Below, piece by piece: positions 50,655-61,000 of a stretch of 64,000 nucleotides of DNA. Position 1 is the first letter of the stretch; each line of letters begins with the position of its first letter. Source of the DNA: Terrisporobacter petrolearius (GTDB lineage: Bacteria > Bacillota > Clostridia > Peptostreptococcales > Peptostreptococcaceae); the NCBI RefSeq assembly GCF_032598785.1, contig NZ_CP102984.1; one strand, given 5' to 3'. Both the position numbers and the translations under genes were made by a program. A model generated the notes under the pieces. The model was not told the DNA's origin and did not search any database. It saw only the letters and a list, made by a program, of their open reading frames with translations.

Positions 50655-52097
50655 ATGAATGAACAAATTGGAAGGAAAGCAACTCTATTAGAGGCAATGA
50701 TACCAATTACAGCTTTGATGTTATTTTTAGGTGTGGGAATATTTATGTATGGAGCATCACCTCATGTTCCATTAGTAGGAGCTACAGCAGTAGCCGGAAT
50801 AGTAGCAGTTTATAGGCTGGGATTTAAGTGGAAAGACCTTGAAACAAGCATGTTTGATAGCATTAAAATGGCTATGCAAGCAATATTGATTATTATGATA
50901 ATAGGTATACTAATAGGTACTTGGATAGTTAGTGGAGTGGTTCCATGTATGATTTATTGGGGCCTAAAAATTTTATCGCCAAACATATTTTTAGTAGCAG
51001 CAGTTTTAGTGTGTTGTGTTGTATCTCTTGCTACTGGTTCATCCTGGAGTACGATGGGGACAGTTGGTGTGGCCCTTTTAGGTATAGGCCAAAGTCTAGG
51101 TATTCCTATTGGACTGGTTGTAGGTTCTATAATATCTGGTGCATATTTTGGAGATAAATTATCACCATTATCTGAGACAACAAATTTAGCCCCTGCAATG
51201 GCAGGTACAGACTTATTTACACATATCAAATATATGCTTTACTCGACTATACCATCACTAATAATTTGTTTGATTATATATGGGATAATGGGTATGAAAT
51301 ACTCAGGGCAAGCTTTAGATGTAAGCCAAATTGAGTTGATTAGATCTACATTAGCTTCTGCGTTTAACACATTATCACCAGTATTATTATTAGCACCAGT
51401 AATAGTAATTGGCCTTGTTATATTTAAAGTTCCAGCAATACCAGGATTAATAGTAGGTGCTGTAACAGGTATATTATTTGCAGTATTTCTACAAGGGCAA
51501 TCAATGGGTGTCATATTAGATGCGGCTCAAAATGGATATGTGTCACAAACGGGAGTAGCATTAGTAGATGAGTTACTATCTAAAGGCGGACTTATGAATA
51601 TGATGTCTACAGTATCTATGACAATATGTGCTTTATCTCTTGGTGGTATATTAGAAAAAACAGGCATGCTTGAAGTAATTGCTTCATCTTTATTAAGATT
51701 TGCGAAAGGTATATTTGGAACAGTATTATGCACAATGGTAACTTGTGTTTTTACAAATGTAATTGCAGGTGAACAATACTTATCTCTTGTTATACCTGGA
51801 AGAATGTATAGTAAAGAATATAAAAAAAGAGGTATACACCCTAAAATGCTATCAAGGGCTTTGGAAGATAGTGGAACTCTAAGTTCTCCATTAGTACCAT
51901 GGAATACATGTGGTGCTTATATAGCAGGAACACTAGGAGTATCAGCATTTGTATATGCTCCATATGCATTATTAAACATTATAAACCCAATAGTATCATT
52001 AGTATTAATTGCATGTAAAATTAAAATAGCTAAAATAGAAGACGAACCGGAAACTTGTTTAAATATTAACGATGATGAGGCTGTTAACTTAGTTTAA
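50655..52097 (+). CDS. nhaC: NhaC-family Na+/H+ antiporter
   Basis: A 480-residue protein with about 12 membrane segments and NhaC markers: ATGSSWSTMGTVGVALLGIG (the conserved TGTSW-like loop), GAYFGDKLSPLSETTNLAP and EDSGTLSSPLVPWNTCGAYIAGTLG. It should exchange Na+ for H+, or act in amino-acid-linked exchange as in the malate-lactate antiporter relatives. TAGGAGG precedes ATG. It is last in the ornithine region, 150 bp after the RocB-like gene, and is followed by a terminator. Confidence 0.92.
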   Translation: MNEQIGRKATLLEAMIPITALMLFLGVGIFMYGASPHVPLVGATAVAGIVAVYRLGFKWKDLETSMFDSIKMAMQAILIIMIIGILIGTWIVSGVVPCMIYWGLKILSPNIFLVAAVLVCCVVSLATGSSWSTMGTVGVALLGIGQSLGIPIGLVVGSIISGAYFGDKLSPLSETTNLAPAMAGTDLFTHIKYMLYSTIPSLIICLIIYGIMGMKYSGQALDVSQIELIRSTLASAFNTLSPVLLLAPVIVIGLVIFKVPAIPGLIVGAVTGILFAVFLQGQSMGVILDAAQNGYVSQTGVALVDELLSKGGLMNMMSTVSMTICALSLGGILEKTGMLEVIASSLLRFAKGIFGTVLCTMVTCVFTNVIAGEQYLSLVIPGRMYSKEYKKRGIHPKMLSRALEDSGTLSSPLVPWNTCGAYIAGTLGVSAFVYAPYALLNIINPIVSLVLIACKIKIAKIEDEPETCLNINDDEAVNLV

Positions 52098-52144
52098 TTA
52101 TTTGTTATAATAAAAGTAAATTTATATTAGTAAAATCATTATAT

Positions 52145-52197
52145 ATAGTTATTGCAGCAAGATTTGATTTAATCTTGTTGTAATAACTATTTTTATT
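52145..52197 (+). terminator. Rho-independent terminator of the ornithine region
   Basis: A 20-bp stem (52145-52164 with 52171-52190, two G-T wobbles), 6-nt loop, TTTTATTT tail. Confidence 0.9.
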
Positions 52198-52237
52198 TGT
52201 AAAAAAAATAAGAATAGAAAAGAGGGAGCATAAAAGT

Positions 52238-52312
52238 ATGACTAATAGCAATCCTATTTTATGTAAACTAATATGTCTTTTTTTGATTTATTTTGATAAA
52301 CTAATAAAATAA
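52238..52312 (+). CDS. Possible 24-codon leader ORF before aroC
   Basis: GAGGGAG at 52222-52228, then ATG 52238 and 24 codons to TAA at 52310, 25 bp before aroC. The product ends CLFLIYFDKLIK, with two Phe and one Tyr codons close together. A leader peptide sensing aromatic amino acids is conceivable, but no attenuator hairpin follows and the aromatic codons are few. Confidence 0.25.
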   Translation: MTNSNPILCKLICLFLIYFDKLIK

Positions 52313-52337
52313 GTAAAAAAGAAAAAAGGAGAACTAT

Positions 52338-53507
52338 ATGCTTAGATATTTAACAAGTGGAGAATCTCACGGACAAAGTTTAATAACTATTATAGATGGC
52401 ATACCATCAAATATAGAACTTAATATAGAAGAAATAAATAAAGAATTAAGAAAACGCCAAGGTGGATATGGCCGTGGCGGAAGAATGAAAATAGAAAAGG
52501 ATAAAATTAATATAGTAGGAGGAGTAAGAGGAAAGAAAACTTTGGGATCTCCTATTTCCTTTGAAATAAAAAATAAAGATTTTCAAAACTGGGAAAAATC
52601 TATGTCTCCCATGGAAGAAATAGATGAAAAAGAAAAAATAGTGGAAAATGTAAGGCCAGGACATGCTGATTTAGTAGGTTGTTTAAAATATGATTTTCAT
52701 GATGCTAGAAATGTATTAGAAAGGTCTTCAGCAAGAGAAACTGCATCAAGAGTTGCAATAGGAGCAATTTGCAAACAAGTTCTTAAAAATTTTAATATAG
52801 AATTTGTATCTCATGTGGTACAAATTGGACAAATAAAAGATGATAAAGTTTATGACTTTAGCTATATTAAAAATAATGTGGATAATAGTGAAATAAGATG
52901 TGTAAATAAAGATTTAGAAGAAAAAATAAAAAATAAAATAGATGAGTGTAAAAAAGAAGGAGATACTTTAGGTGGAATAATAGAAGTTAGAGTGAAAAAT
53001 TTAATACCGGGTCTTGGTTCATACACTCATTTTGATAAAAAAATAGATGCGCATTTAGCCATGCATTTGATGGGGACACAAGCAATAAAAGGCGTTGAAA
53101 TAGGGCTGGGATTTGAATCAGCTACCCTTACTGGTTCTCAAGTTATGGATGAAATATTTTATAATAAAGAAGAAGGCATAAAAAGAAAGAGTAATAATTT
53201 GGGTGGAATCGAAGGTGGAATGACAACAGGGGATGAAATAATCATAAGATGTGCAATGAAACCTATACCAACTTTATACAAACCCCTAGATACTATAAAT
53301 ATAAATACATTGACAAAATACAAAGCCAGTGTTGAGCGCTCGGATTCATGTGCAGTGCCTGCTTGTTCCATAGTATGTGAAAATGTTGTGGCTTTTGTAA
53401 TTTGTAAATTTTTCTTAGATAAAATAGGGGGAGACTCTTTAGAAGATCTAAAAACCAATTATAATTCTTATATAAAAAGGTTAGGTGATAGAGGATGGAA
53501 AAAATAA
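52338..53507 (+). CDS. aroC: Chorismate synthase
   Basis: A 389-residue enzyme with chorismate synthase signatures GESHGQSLITIIDG, RRQGGYGRGGRM-like KRQGGYGRGGRM, ARETASRVAIGAICK and RSDSCAVPA. It makes chorismate from EPSP with reduced FMN. AAAGGAG precedes ATG. It overlaps aroB by 13 bp in a three-gene aromatic operon, whose order (aroC-aroB-aroA) puts the last step of the pathway first. Confidence 0.97.
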   Translation: MLRYLTSGESHGQSLITIIDGIPSNIELNIEEINKELRKRQGGYGRGGRMKIEKDKINIVGGVRGKKTLGSPISFEIKNKDFQNWEKSMSPMEEIDEKEKIVENVRPGHADLVGCLKYDFHDARNVLERSSARETASRVAIGAICKQVLKNFNIEFVSHVVQIGQIKDDKVYDFSYIKNNVDNSEIRCVNKDLEEKIKNKIDECKKEGDTLGGIIEVRVKNLIPGLGSYTHFDKKIDAHLAMHLMGTQAIKGVEIGLGFESATLTGSQVMDEIFYNKEEGIKRKSNNLGGIEGGMTTGDEIIIRCAMKPIPTLYKPLDTININTLTKYKASVERSDSCAVPACSIVCENVVAFVICKFFLDKIGGDSLEDLKTNYNSYIKRLGDRGWKK

Positions 53508-54601
53508 TCAATAATACTTGTAAAATATACATTGATGAGGGATATAGGAATTTCCAAAAAAGTCTATGTGAAGCCTGTAATGTAGATTCATTGGAAGAAC
53601 TAAATAAAATTTATGATGCTTATTTTGTAATGTGTGATTACAATACATACAATACCCAGCTACAGAAAATGATGAAACATTTAAAAGGGAAATATGTTTA
53701 TGAATATATAATAAACCCTGGTGAAGACTCAAAATCCATAGAAGATTACGAAAGAATAATGAACTACTGTACAAAAGTAAATTTAAGTAGAAAATCTTTA
53801 GTAATAGCTTTAGGAGGAGGAGTAGTTGGAGATTTAGCAGGTTTTGTGGCAGCCACATATATGAGAGGAATAGATGTGGTACAAGTACCAACTAGCTTAC
53901 TCTCTCAAGTAGATTCTTCCATAGGAGGAAAGACGGGAATAAATTTAGGTAATAGTAAAAACATAATAGGAGCTTTTCATCAACCAAAGATTACATATAT
54001 AAATGTGGAAGCATTAAAAACTTTGCCAGAAGAAGAATATTTAAGTGGCATGGGTGAAGTAATAAAATATGCTTTTATAGAAAATAATGCTTGTAAAGAA
54101 AAGATGGACTTTTTAAATTTCTTATTAGAAAATCACGAGGATATTTTAGATAGAAAAACTACAACCTTATTAAAAATGGTAAAAATTTGTGCTCAGGTTA
54201 AAGGAAATGTGGTGGATAAGGATGAAAAAGAAGGAAGTCTTAGAAAAATACTAAATCTTGGCCATACTTTTGGACATGGAATAGAAAAATTATGCCATAT
54301 AAGCCATGGCAAAGCTGTTTCTATTGGAATGAATATGGCATTTAAATTGTCTCTTGAAAAAAGTTTAATAAATAAAGAATATTACAATAAATTTATGAAT
54401 GTATGTGAAAAATTTAATTTACCAACTACTTTTGAATATGAAAATGTTGATGAAGTGCTTAATATAATGAAAAATGATAAGAAAAATAGTTTCTTTAAAA
54501 TAAATCTTGTTCTTCCAGTAGGCCAAGGAAAAGTTGAAGTATTTGATAATATAGAAGAAGAATTTATTTTAAAAATTATAAAGGAGTGCAACAATGCTTA
54601 A
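53495..54601 (+). CDS. aroB: 3-dehydroquinate synthase
   Basis: A 368-residue enzyme: NAD-binding LGGGVVGDLAGFVAATYMRG, the PTSLLSQVDSSIGGKTGIN active-site stretch and the metal-binding LGHTFGHGIE histidines. It cyclises DAHP to 3-dehydroquinate, the second step of the shikimate pathway. Its start overlaps aroC and its end overlaps aroA by 8 bp, indicating translational coupling. Confidence 0.96.
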   Translation: MEKIINNTCKIYIDEGYRNFQKSLCEACNVDSLEELNKIYDAYFVMCDYNTYNTQLQKMMKHLKGKYVYEYIINPGEDSKSIEDYERIMNYCTKVNLSRKSLVIALGGGVVGDLAGFVAATYMRGIDVVQVPTSLLSQVDSSIGGKTGINLGNSKNIIGAFHQPKITYINVEALKTLPEEEYLSGMGEVIKYAFIENNACKEKMDFLNFLLENHEDILDRKTTTLLKMVKICAQVKGNVVDKDEKEGSLRKILNLGHTFGHGIEKLCHISHGKAVSIGMNMAFKLSLEKSLINKEYYNKFMNVCEKFNLPTTFEYENVDEVLNIMKNDKKNSFFKINLVLPVGQGKVEVFDNIEEEFILKIIKECNNA

Positions 54602-55859
54602 GGGAAGTTTTGAGTTAATTGGAGATAAATCCATATCACACAGAGCAATTATGCTTTCTTCCATTTCAAAAGGTAAAAATAAAATAAGCAATTTTCTTAT
54701 GGGAGAAGATTGTTTGTCTACAGTAAACTGCTTTAGAAAAATGGGTGTGGATATTGAAATAAATAATAATGAAGTATATGTAATTGGAAAAGGACTAAGA
54801 GGATTGAAATCACTGGAAGATAATTTACTTTTAGATGTGGGTAATTCAGGTACAACAATAAGACTTATTATGGGTATTCTTGCAGGTCAAAATTTTAAGA
54901 GTACAATTGTTGGAGATGAGTCCATAGGAAAAAGGCCCATGAAAAGAGTAACAGATCCTCTAAGAGAAATGGGAGCTATTATAAGGGGAAAAGATGATGC
55001 AAATTTAACACCTATAACTATAGAAGGCGGAAATTTAACTAATATAAATTATCATATGCCTGTATCATCTGCTCAAGTAAAATCATCGTTAATTTTAGCA
55101 AGTTTATATGGAAATAATACAAGCTTTATTCGTGAAAAAGTGAGAAGTAGAAATCACACAGAAATAATGCTTAAATCTTTTGGAGCAGATATAGAAGTAA
55201 ATGGTTTAGACATAAAGGTAAATCCAGTGGATGAATTATTTAATAAAGATATTTATGTACCAGGAGATATTTCCTCAGCTGCATTTATAATGGTAGGAGC
55301 TTTAATAAGTGAAAACTCAGAAGTATTAATAAAAAATGTAGGTTTAAACCATACAAGAGTTGGAATTATAGAAGTGATAAAAAAAATGAATGGAAATATT
55401 GAAATAATCGATGAAAAAGAAGTTTGTGGTGAAAAAGTTGGAAATATTTTAGTAAAATATAGTCCGAATTTAATAGGAACTACTATAAATAAAGATTTAA
55501 TTCCGAAGTTAATTGATGAAATTCCAATAATTGCACTTTTAGCAACTAGAGCAGAAGGAGATACTATTATAGAAGATGCATCAGAATTAAAGGTGAAAGA
55601 AAGTAATAGAATAAAATCTGTAGTGAACAATCTAAACTTAATAGGAGCTAAAGCTATTGAGCTAGAAGATGGAATGATAATAAAAGGTAAAACTCCTTTA
55701 CAAGGTGGCAAAATACAAACGTTTAACGACCACAGAATAGCTATGTCATTTTCCATTGCAAATTTAATTAGTAATAATGAAGTAATTTTAGATAGTGACA
55801 AATGTATTGATATTTCTTTTCCAGGTTACTTTAATTTACTGAAAAAATTATCAAAATAA
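54594..55859 (+). CDS. aroA: EPSP synthase (3-phosphoshikimate 1-carboxyvinyltransferase)
   Basis: A 421-residue enzyme with GDKSISHRAIML, the LDVGNSGTTIRL loop, the SSAQVKSSLI segment, the KESNRI motif and FNDHRIAMSFSIA. It joins PEP to shikimate-3-phosphate. The N-terminus begins only a few residues before the GDKS motif, slightly short but normal for many clostridial enzymes. AAGGAG lies within the end of aroB. No other shikimate gene follows; aroF, aroD, aroE and aroK must be elsewhere. Confidence 0.96.
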   Translation: MLKGSFELIGDKSISHRAIMLSSISKGKNKISNFLMGEDCLSTVNCFRKMGVDIEINNNEVYVIGKGLRGLKSLEDNLLLDVGNSGTTIRLIMGILAGQNFKSTIVGDESIGKRPMKRVTDPLREMGAIIRGKDDANLTPITIEGGNLTNINYHMPVSSAQVKSSLILASLYGNNTSFIREKVRSRNHTEIMLKSFGADIEVNGLDIKVNPVDELFNKDIYVPGDISSAAFIMVGALISENSEVLIKNVGLNHTRVGIIEVIKKMNGNIEIIDEKEVCGEKVGNILVKYSPNLIGTTINKDLIPKLIDEIPIIALLATRAEGDTIIEDASELKVKESNRIKSVVNNLNLIGAKAIELEDGMIIKGKTPLQGGKIQTFNDHRIAMSFSIANLISNNEVILDSDKCIDISFPGYFNLLKKLSK

Positions 55860-55960
55860 TCATTATGGTTTGATTTTACATAGAAATTTATGTATAATTG
55901 AATTGCAGATAGTAATTAGAAATAATTATATACAAGAAAATTTTTGGGAGGTTATATTTC

Positions 55961-56524
55961 ATGAAATTACCAATAGCATTATCAAATAAACATATACATT
56001 TAAGCCAAGCTGATGTTGAAACTTTATTCGGAGCAGGATATGAATTAACTCATAAAAAGGATTTATCTCAACCAGGACAATACGCATGTGAAGAAATGGT
56101 AGAAGTAGTAGGACCTAAAGGATCAACTAAAATGAGAGTTTTAGGACCAACAAGACCAGAATCTCAAGTAGAAGTATCTTTAGCAGATGCTAGAGGACTA
56201 GGTTTAGCTGTTCCAGTTAGACAATCAGGAGATGTTGAAGGAACTCCAGGATGTAAATTAGTAGGACCAAAAGGTGAAGTTGAATTAGGAAGAGGAGTTA
56301 TTGTAGCTTCTAGACATATACATATGAGCTTAGAAGATGCTGAAAAATTCGGAGTTAAAGATAAAGATATAGTTTCAGTTCAAACTGAAGGAGAAAGAGC
56401 ACTTTTATTCAACAATGTATTAGTTAGAGCTAATGCTGCTTTCGCATTAGAAATGCATGTTGACTTAGAAGAAGGAAATGCTGCAGGAGTTAAAAACGGA
56501 GAATTAGTAGAATTAGTTAAATAA
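55961..56524 (+). CDS. pduL: PduL-type phosphate acyltransferase (phosphotransacetylase)
   Basis: A 187-residue enzyme with the PduL zinc-histidine motifs in duplicate: ALSNKHIHLS near the start and VASRHIHMS near 117, plus EMHVDLEEGNA at the end. It interconverts acyl-CoA and acyl-phosphate. No microcompartment genes or encapsulation peptide are evident, so it probably works as a cytosolic phosphotransacetylase on acetyl-CoA or propionyl-CoA from pyruvate and amino-acid fermentation. Codon use looks like that of a highly expressed gene. GGGAGG precedes ATG, and a perfect terminator follows. Confidence 0.92.
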   Translation: MKLPIALSNKHIHLSQADVETLFGAGYELTHKKDLSQPGQYACEEMVEVVGPKGSTKMRVLGPTRPESQVEVSLADARGLGLAVPVRQSGDVEGTPGCKLVGPKGEVELGRGVIVASRHIHMSLEDAEKFGVKDKDIVSVQTEGERALLFNNVLVRANAAFALEMHVDLEEGNAAGVKNGELVELVK

Positions 56525-56536
56525 TTATCAAATATT

Positions 56537-56570
56537 AAAAAGATATGTATTTTTATACATATCTTTTTTT
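56537..56570 (+). terminator. Rho-independent terminator
   Basis: A perfect 14-bp stem (56537-56550 with 56555-56568), TTTT loop and T run. Confidence 0.92.
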
Positions 56571-56969
56571 GTGAAATAAAAATAAAATTTTATTTTTATA
56601 AAATATTTACATATAAAAATGTTTAAACTAAGTAAAATAAATAATTTTTAAAATAAAATTGGCTATTTTTATAGTTAATCAGTGAAATAAAAATATTGGT
56701 TAAATAATTTAACAAATAATTTTATTTTATTCAAAAACACTTTTTTTTCATTTATTGTTAAAAACATACTTTCTTTTTTTAAGAAAAAAAATAATTATAT
56801 GTAAATATAATTGTGAAAATAAAGGAAACTCTTCTTTAAAAAAAGAATTATATGTGCTAACATAATAATGAAAGTATATTTATTAACAGCAAAATACATT
56901 GTAAATGTAGTAATACATATTTATGACGTATACAGGAAATATTACATAATATAAAGGAGTTATATAATA
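56571..56969. other. AT-rich intergenic region before deoC
   Basis: About 400 bp with no ORF I would support. It holds a 7-1-7 perfect palindrome GTTAAAT-A-ATTTAAC at 56699-56713 and an A/T-rich hairpin near 56772-56789. The deoC promoter must lie here, but I could not pick one with good boxes. Confidence 0.5.
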
Positions 56970-57644
56970 ATGAAACAAAATATTGCTAATATGATTGATC
57001 ACACAGTACTTAAAGCTTTTTCAAGCAAAGAAGATGTTATAAAAGTTTGCAAAGAAGCTAAAGAACATGGATTCTTTTCAGTTTGTATAAACCCAACACA
57101 TATAGAGCTTGCCAAACAAGAACTAGAAGGAAGCAAAGTAAAAGTTTGTACAGTAATAGGTTTCCCTTTAGGTGCAAACACTAGTGAAGTAAAAGCTTTT
57201 GAAACAAAAGATTCTATATCAAAAGGTGCTCATGAAGTAGATATGGTTATAAATATAGGTGCATTAAAAGACAAAAACTATGACCTTGTTTATAAAGATA
57301 TAAAAGCAGTCGTAGATGCAGCTAACAAAGAAGCATTAGTAAAAGTAATAATAGAAACTTGCTATTTAACTGATGAAGAAAAGAAAATAGCATGTGAGTT
57401 ATCAGTTAAAGCTGGAGCAGATTATGTTAAAACATCAACTGGATTTGGAACTGGCGGATCAACTCCTGAAGATATAAAATTAATGAGAGATGTAGTTGGA
57501 CCAAATGTTGGAGTTAAAGCATCTGGTGGTGTAAGAACTACAGAAGATGCTATAAAAGTTATAGATGCTGGTGCATCTAGAATAGGAGCTAGTGCTTCTA
57601 TATCTATAGCTACTGGTGAAAAAACAGATATTATAGGGTATTAA
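56970..57644 (+). CDS. deoC: Deoxyribose-phosphate aldolase
   Basis: A 224-residue class I aldolase with the Schiff-base lysine K154 in DYVKTSTGFG, the MIDHTVLK start, EVDMVINIGALK and VGVKASGGVRT. It splits 2-deoxyribose-5-phosphate into glyceraldehyde-3-phosphate and acetaldehyde, in deoxynucleoside breakdown. AAAGGAG precedes ATG. It is monocistronic here; the usual deoD, pdp or nucleoside transporter partners are not adjacent. Confidence 0.96.
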   Translation: MKQNIANMIDHTVLKAFSSKEDVIKVCKEAKEHGFFSVCINPTHIELAKQELEGSKVKVCTVIGFPLGANTSEVKAFETKDSISKGAHEVDMVINIGALKDKNYDLVYKDIKAVVDAANKEALVKVIIETCYLTDEEKKIACELSVKAGADYVKTSTGFGTGGSTPEDIKLMRDVVGPNVGVKASGGVRTTEDAIKVIDAGASRIGASASISIATGEKTDIIGY

Positions 57645-58015
57645 AACTATTAGCTAGAATTTATCTAATTAGCAGACATTTAAAAATATATGACAATAAT
57701 TAAAGCTAAAAATATGTTATGAGGAAATTTTAACCAATAGAAACTAATGTGATTTGACTTATTATTTTATGGGTAATGTATTAAGTGTGACTTTAAAATA
57801 ATAATTTTGTATTAAAAATTATTTTTTTGTTCGAATTTTGAAAATTGTCAGAATTATGAAGGACTTTAAATTATTATGCAGAATATTGTTAATAAATGTA
57901 AAGAGTGTTTTGTAAAACAGACTAACGCTTATAGTAATGACACAATTAATAGTTTTATAAACATGCAAATATAAATTGTATAGTATTTAGGGTAAAAATA
58001 AGGAGGAAACATAAA
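57645..58015. other. Intergenic region between deoC and nifJ
   Basis: About 370 bp without a supported ORF. It contains a terminator-like hairpin at 57800-57828 and a small dyad GTTTTGTAAAAC near 57908. The rest is presumably the long leader and promoter region of the highly expressed nifJ gene. Confidence 0.5.
57800..57829 (+). terminator. Possible terminator after deoC
   Basis: AATAATTTT (57800-57808) pairs with AAAATTATT (57815-57823) followed by more T; 156 bp after deoC and A/T only, so weak. Confidence 0.45.
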
Positions 58016-61000
58016 ATGGCTAAATTTATGAAAACAGTTGATGGAAATACAGCTGCTGCTCATGTTGCTTATGCATTTACAGAAGTTGCTGCTATATATC
58101 CAATAACACCATCATCAACTATGGCTGAATTAGTTGATGAATGGTCATCTCAAGGAAGAAAAAACGTCTTTGGACAAAAAGTAAAAGTTGTTGAAATGCA
58201 ATCTGAAGCAGGAGCTGCAGGAGCATTCCACGGTTCATTACAAGGTGGAGCATTAACTTCAACATTTACAGCTTCTCAAGGTTTATTATTAATGGTACCA
58301 AATATGTATAAATGCGCTGGAGAATTATTACCAGGTGTATTCCATGTTACTGCTCGTGCACTAGCTGCTCAAGCATTATCAATATTTGGAGACCATCAAG
58401 ACGTTATGGCTGCAAGACAAACAGGTGTTGTTATGCTTGCTTCTGGTTCAGTTCAAGAAGTTGCTGATATAGCTCCAGTTGCACATATGTCTGCAGTAGA
58501 AGGATCATTACCATTTATACATTTCTTTGATGGATTCAGAACTTCACATGAAATTCAAAAAGTTGAATTAATGGAAAATGAAGATTATGAGCAATTATTA
58601 GACAAAGATGCTGTTCAAGCATTTAGAGATAAGGCTTTATCTCCAAACCATCCAGTTACTAGAGGTACAGCTCAAAACCCTGATATATACTTCCAAACAA
58701 GAGAAGTTTCTAATAAATACTATAATGATATAGTAGGAATAGTTGAAAAAAATATGGCAAGAATGAGCGAAATAACAGGAAGAAAACATAGCTTATTTGA
58801 TTACTATGGAGCAGAAGATGCTAAACATGTAGTTGTTGCTATGGGTTCTGTTACAGAAGCTTTAGAAGAAACAATAGACTACTTAAATGCTAAAGGTGAA
58901 AAACTTGGTATGATAAAAGTTCACTTATTCAGACCATTCTCAACTGAACATTTCTTAGCAGCAATGCCTAAGACTGTTGAAAGAGTATGTGTTCTTGATA
59001 GAACTAAAGAGCCAGGTGCTCCAGGTGAACCATTATACTTAGACGTAGTAAATGTACTTGCTAAATCTGATATATCTCCATTAGTAGTAGGTGGAAGATA
59101 CGGACTTGGATCAAAAGATACAACTCCAACTGATTTACATGCAGTATTTGAAAACTTAAACATAGAAGAACCTAGAAATGGATTTACTATAGGTATAGTA
59201 GATGATGTAACAAATACATCTTTACCAAAAGCTACACCAATTAAAATAAAAGCTCCAGGAACAGTTAGATGTAAATTCTGGGGATTAGGATCAGATGGTA
59301 CTGTTGGTGCTAATAAACAAGCAATAAAAATAATAGGTGACCACACTGACAAATATGCTCAAGCATACTTTGACTACGATTCTAAAAAATCTGGTGGTAT
59401 AACAATGTCTCACTTAAGATTTGGTGATACTCCAATCAGATCTACATATCTTTTAGATGAATCTGATTATATAGCTTGTCATAACCAATCATATGTTTAC
59501 AAATATGATTTATTACAAGGACTAAAAAAAGGTGGTACATTCGTACTTAACACTATATGGGATCAAGAAGGATTAGAAGCTCATCTTCCTGCAGAAATGA
59601 AAAAATATATAGCAGAAAATGAAATAGAATTCTATACAATAAATGCTGTTAAAATAGGTCAAGAAATAGGTCTTGGAAATAGAATAAACATGATATGTCA
59701 ATCTGCATTCTTCAAATTAGCTGATATAATACCAGTTGATGATGCTGTTAAATATCTAAAGGATTCTATAGTAAAGGCTTATGGTAAAAAAGGTGAAAAA
59801 ATAGTTAACATGAACTACCAAGCTGTTGATGCAGGTATAAACTCATTAGTTAAAGTAGAAGTTCCAGCTTCTTGGGCAAATGCTACTGACGATGAAGCAG
59901 CAGCAACTTGTGAAGAACCAGCATTCATAAAAGATATATTAAGACCAATGAGTGGACAAAAAGGTAATGATTTACCAGTAAGTACATTCTTAGGATATGA
60001 AGATGGTACATTCCCATGTGGTACTGCAGCTTATGAAAAACGTGGTATAGCTGTAAATGTTCCAGAATGGATTACAGAAAACTGTATACAATGTAATAGA
60101 TGTTCATTCATATGTCCTCATGCTTGTATAAGACCAGTTCTTGTAACAGAAGAAGAATTAGCTAATGCTCCAGAGGCATTCAAAACTAAAAAAGCTATAG
60201 GTAAAGGACTTGAAGGATTACAATATAGAATACAAGTATCTCCAATGGACTGTACAGGATGTGGAAACTGTGCTGACGTATGTCCAGCTAAAGAAAAAGC
60301 TTTAGTTATGGAACCTTTCGATACTCAAGAAGTAGAAGCTGAAAACTGGGCTTATGCAGTTGATACTGACAAAGTTGCTCCAAAAGGTGATGTAATGAAC
60401 GTAAACTCTGTTAAAGGTTCTCAATTTAGACAACCATTAATGGAATTCTCAGGAGCTTGTGCAGGATGTGGAGAAACTGCATACATCAAACTTGTAACTC
60501 AATTATTTGGAGATAGAATGATGATAGCTAATGCTACGGGATGTTCTTCTATTTGGGGAGGATCTGCTCCATCAACTCCATATACTTGCAACCACGAAGG
60601 TAAAGGTCCATCTTGGGCAAACTCATTATTCGAAGATAATGCTGAGTATGGATTAGGACAACATTTAGCTGTTGAACAAATAAGAGGTAAATTAGTTGAA
60701 GATATACAAAAACTTGCTGCAAATCCTTGTTGTGAAGAAGGTGCAGTAGTATTCAATAACTGGTTAGAAACTAAAGATAACAGTGAAGCTTCTGTTAAAG
60801 CAAGTAAAGCTGTTGTTGAATTAATAAATAAAGCTGAACCAAAAGATGAAGAAACTAAAGCATTAATTGAATCTGTTAAATCAAGACAAGATTACTTGGC
60901 TAAGAGATCTCAATGGATACTTGGTGGAGATGGTTGGGCTTATGATATAGGATATGGTGGACTTGATCATGTTCTTGCATCAGGAGAAAATGTAAATGTT

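Noticed and set aside
56695..56718. Rex-like site before deoC
   Set aside because: GTTAA and TTAAC are separated by 5 bp, not the 4 bp of a Rex operator, and the left flank is GG rather than TT.
57899..57920. Half-site TTGTTAA near 57889 as a Rex operator for nifJ
   Set aside because: Only one half matches; the right half does not resemble TTAACAA.
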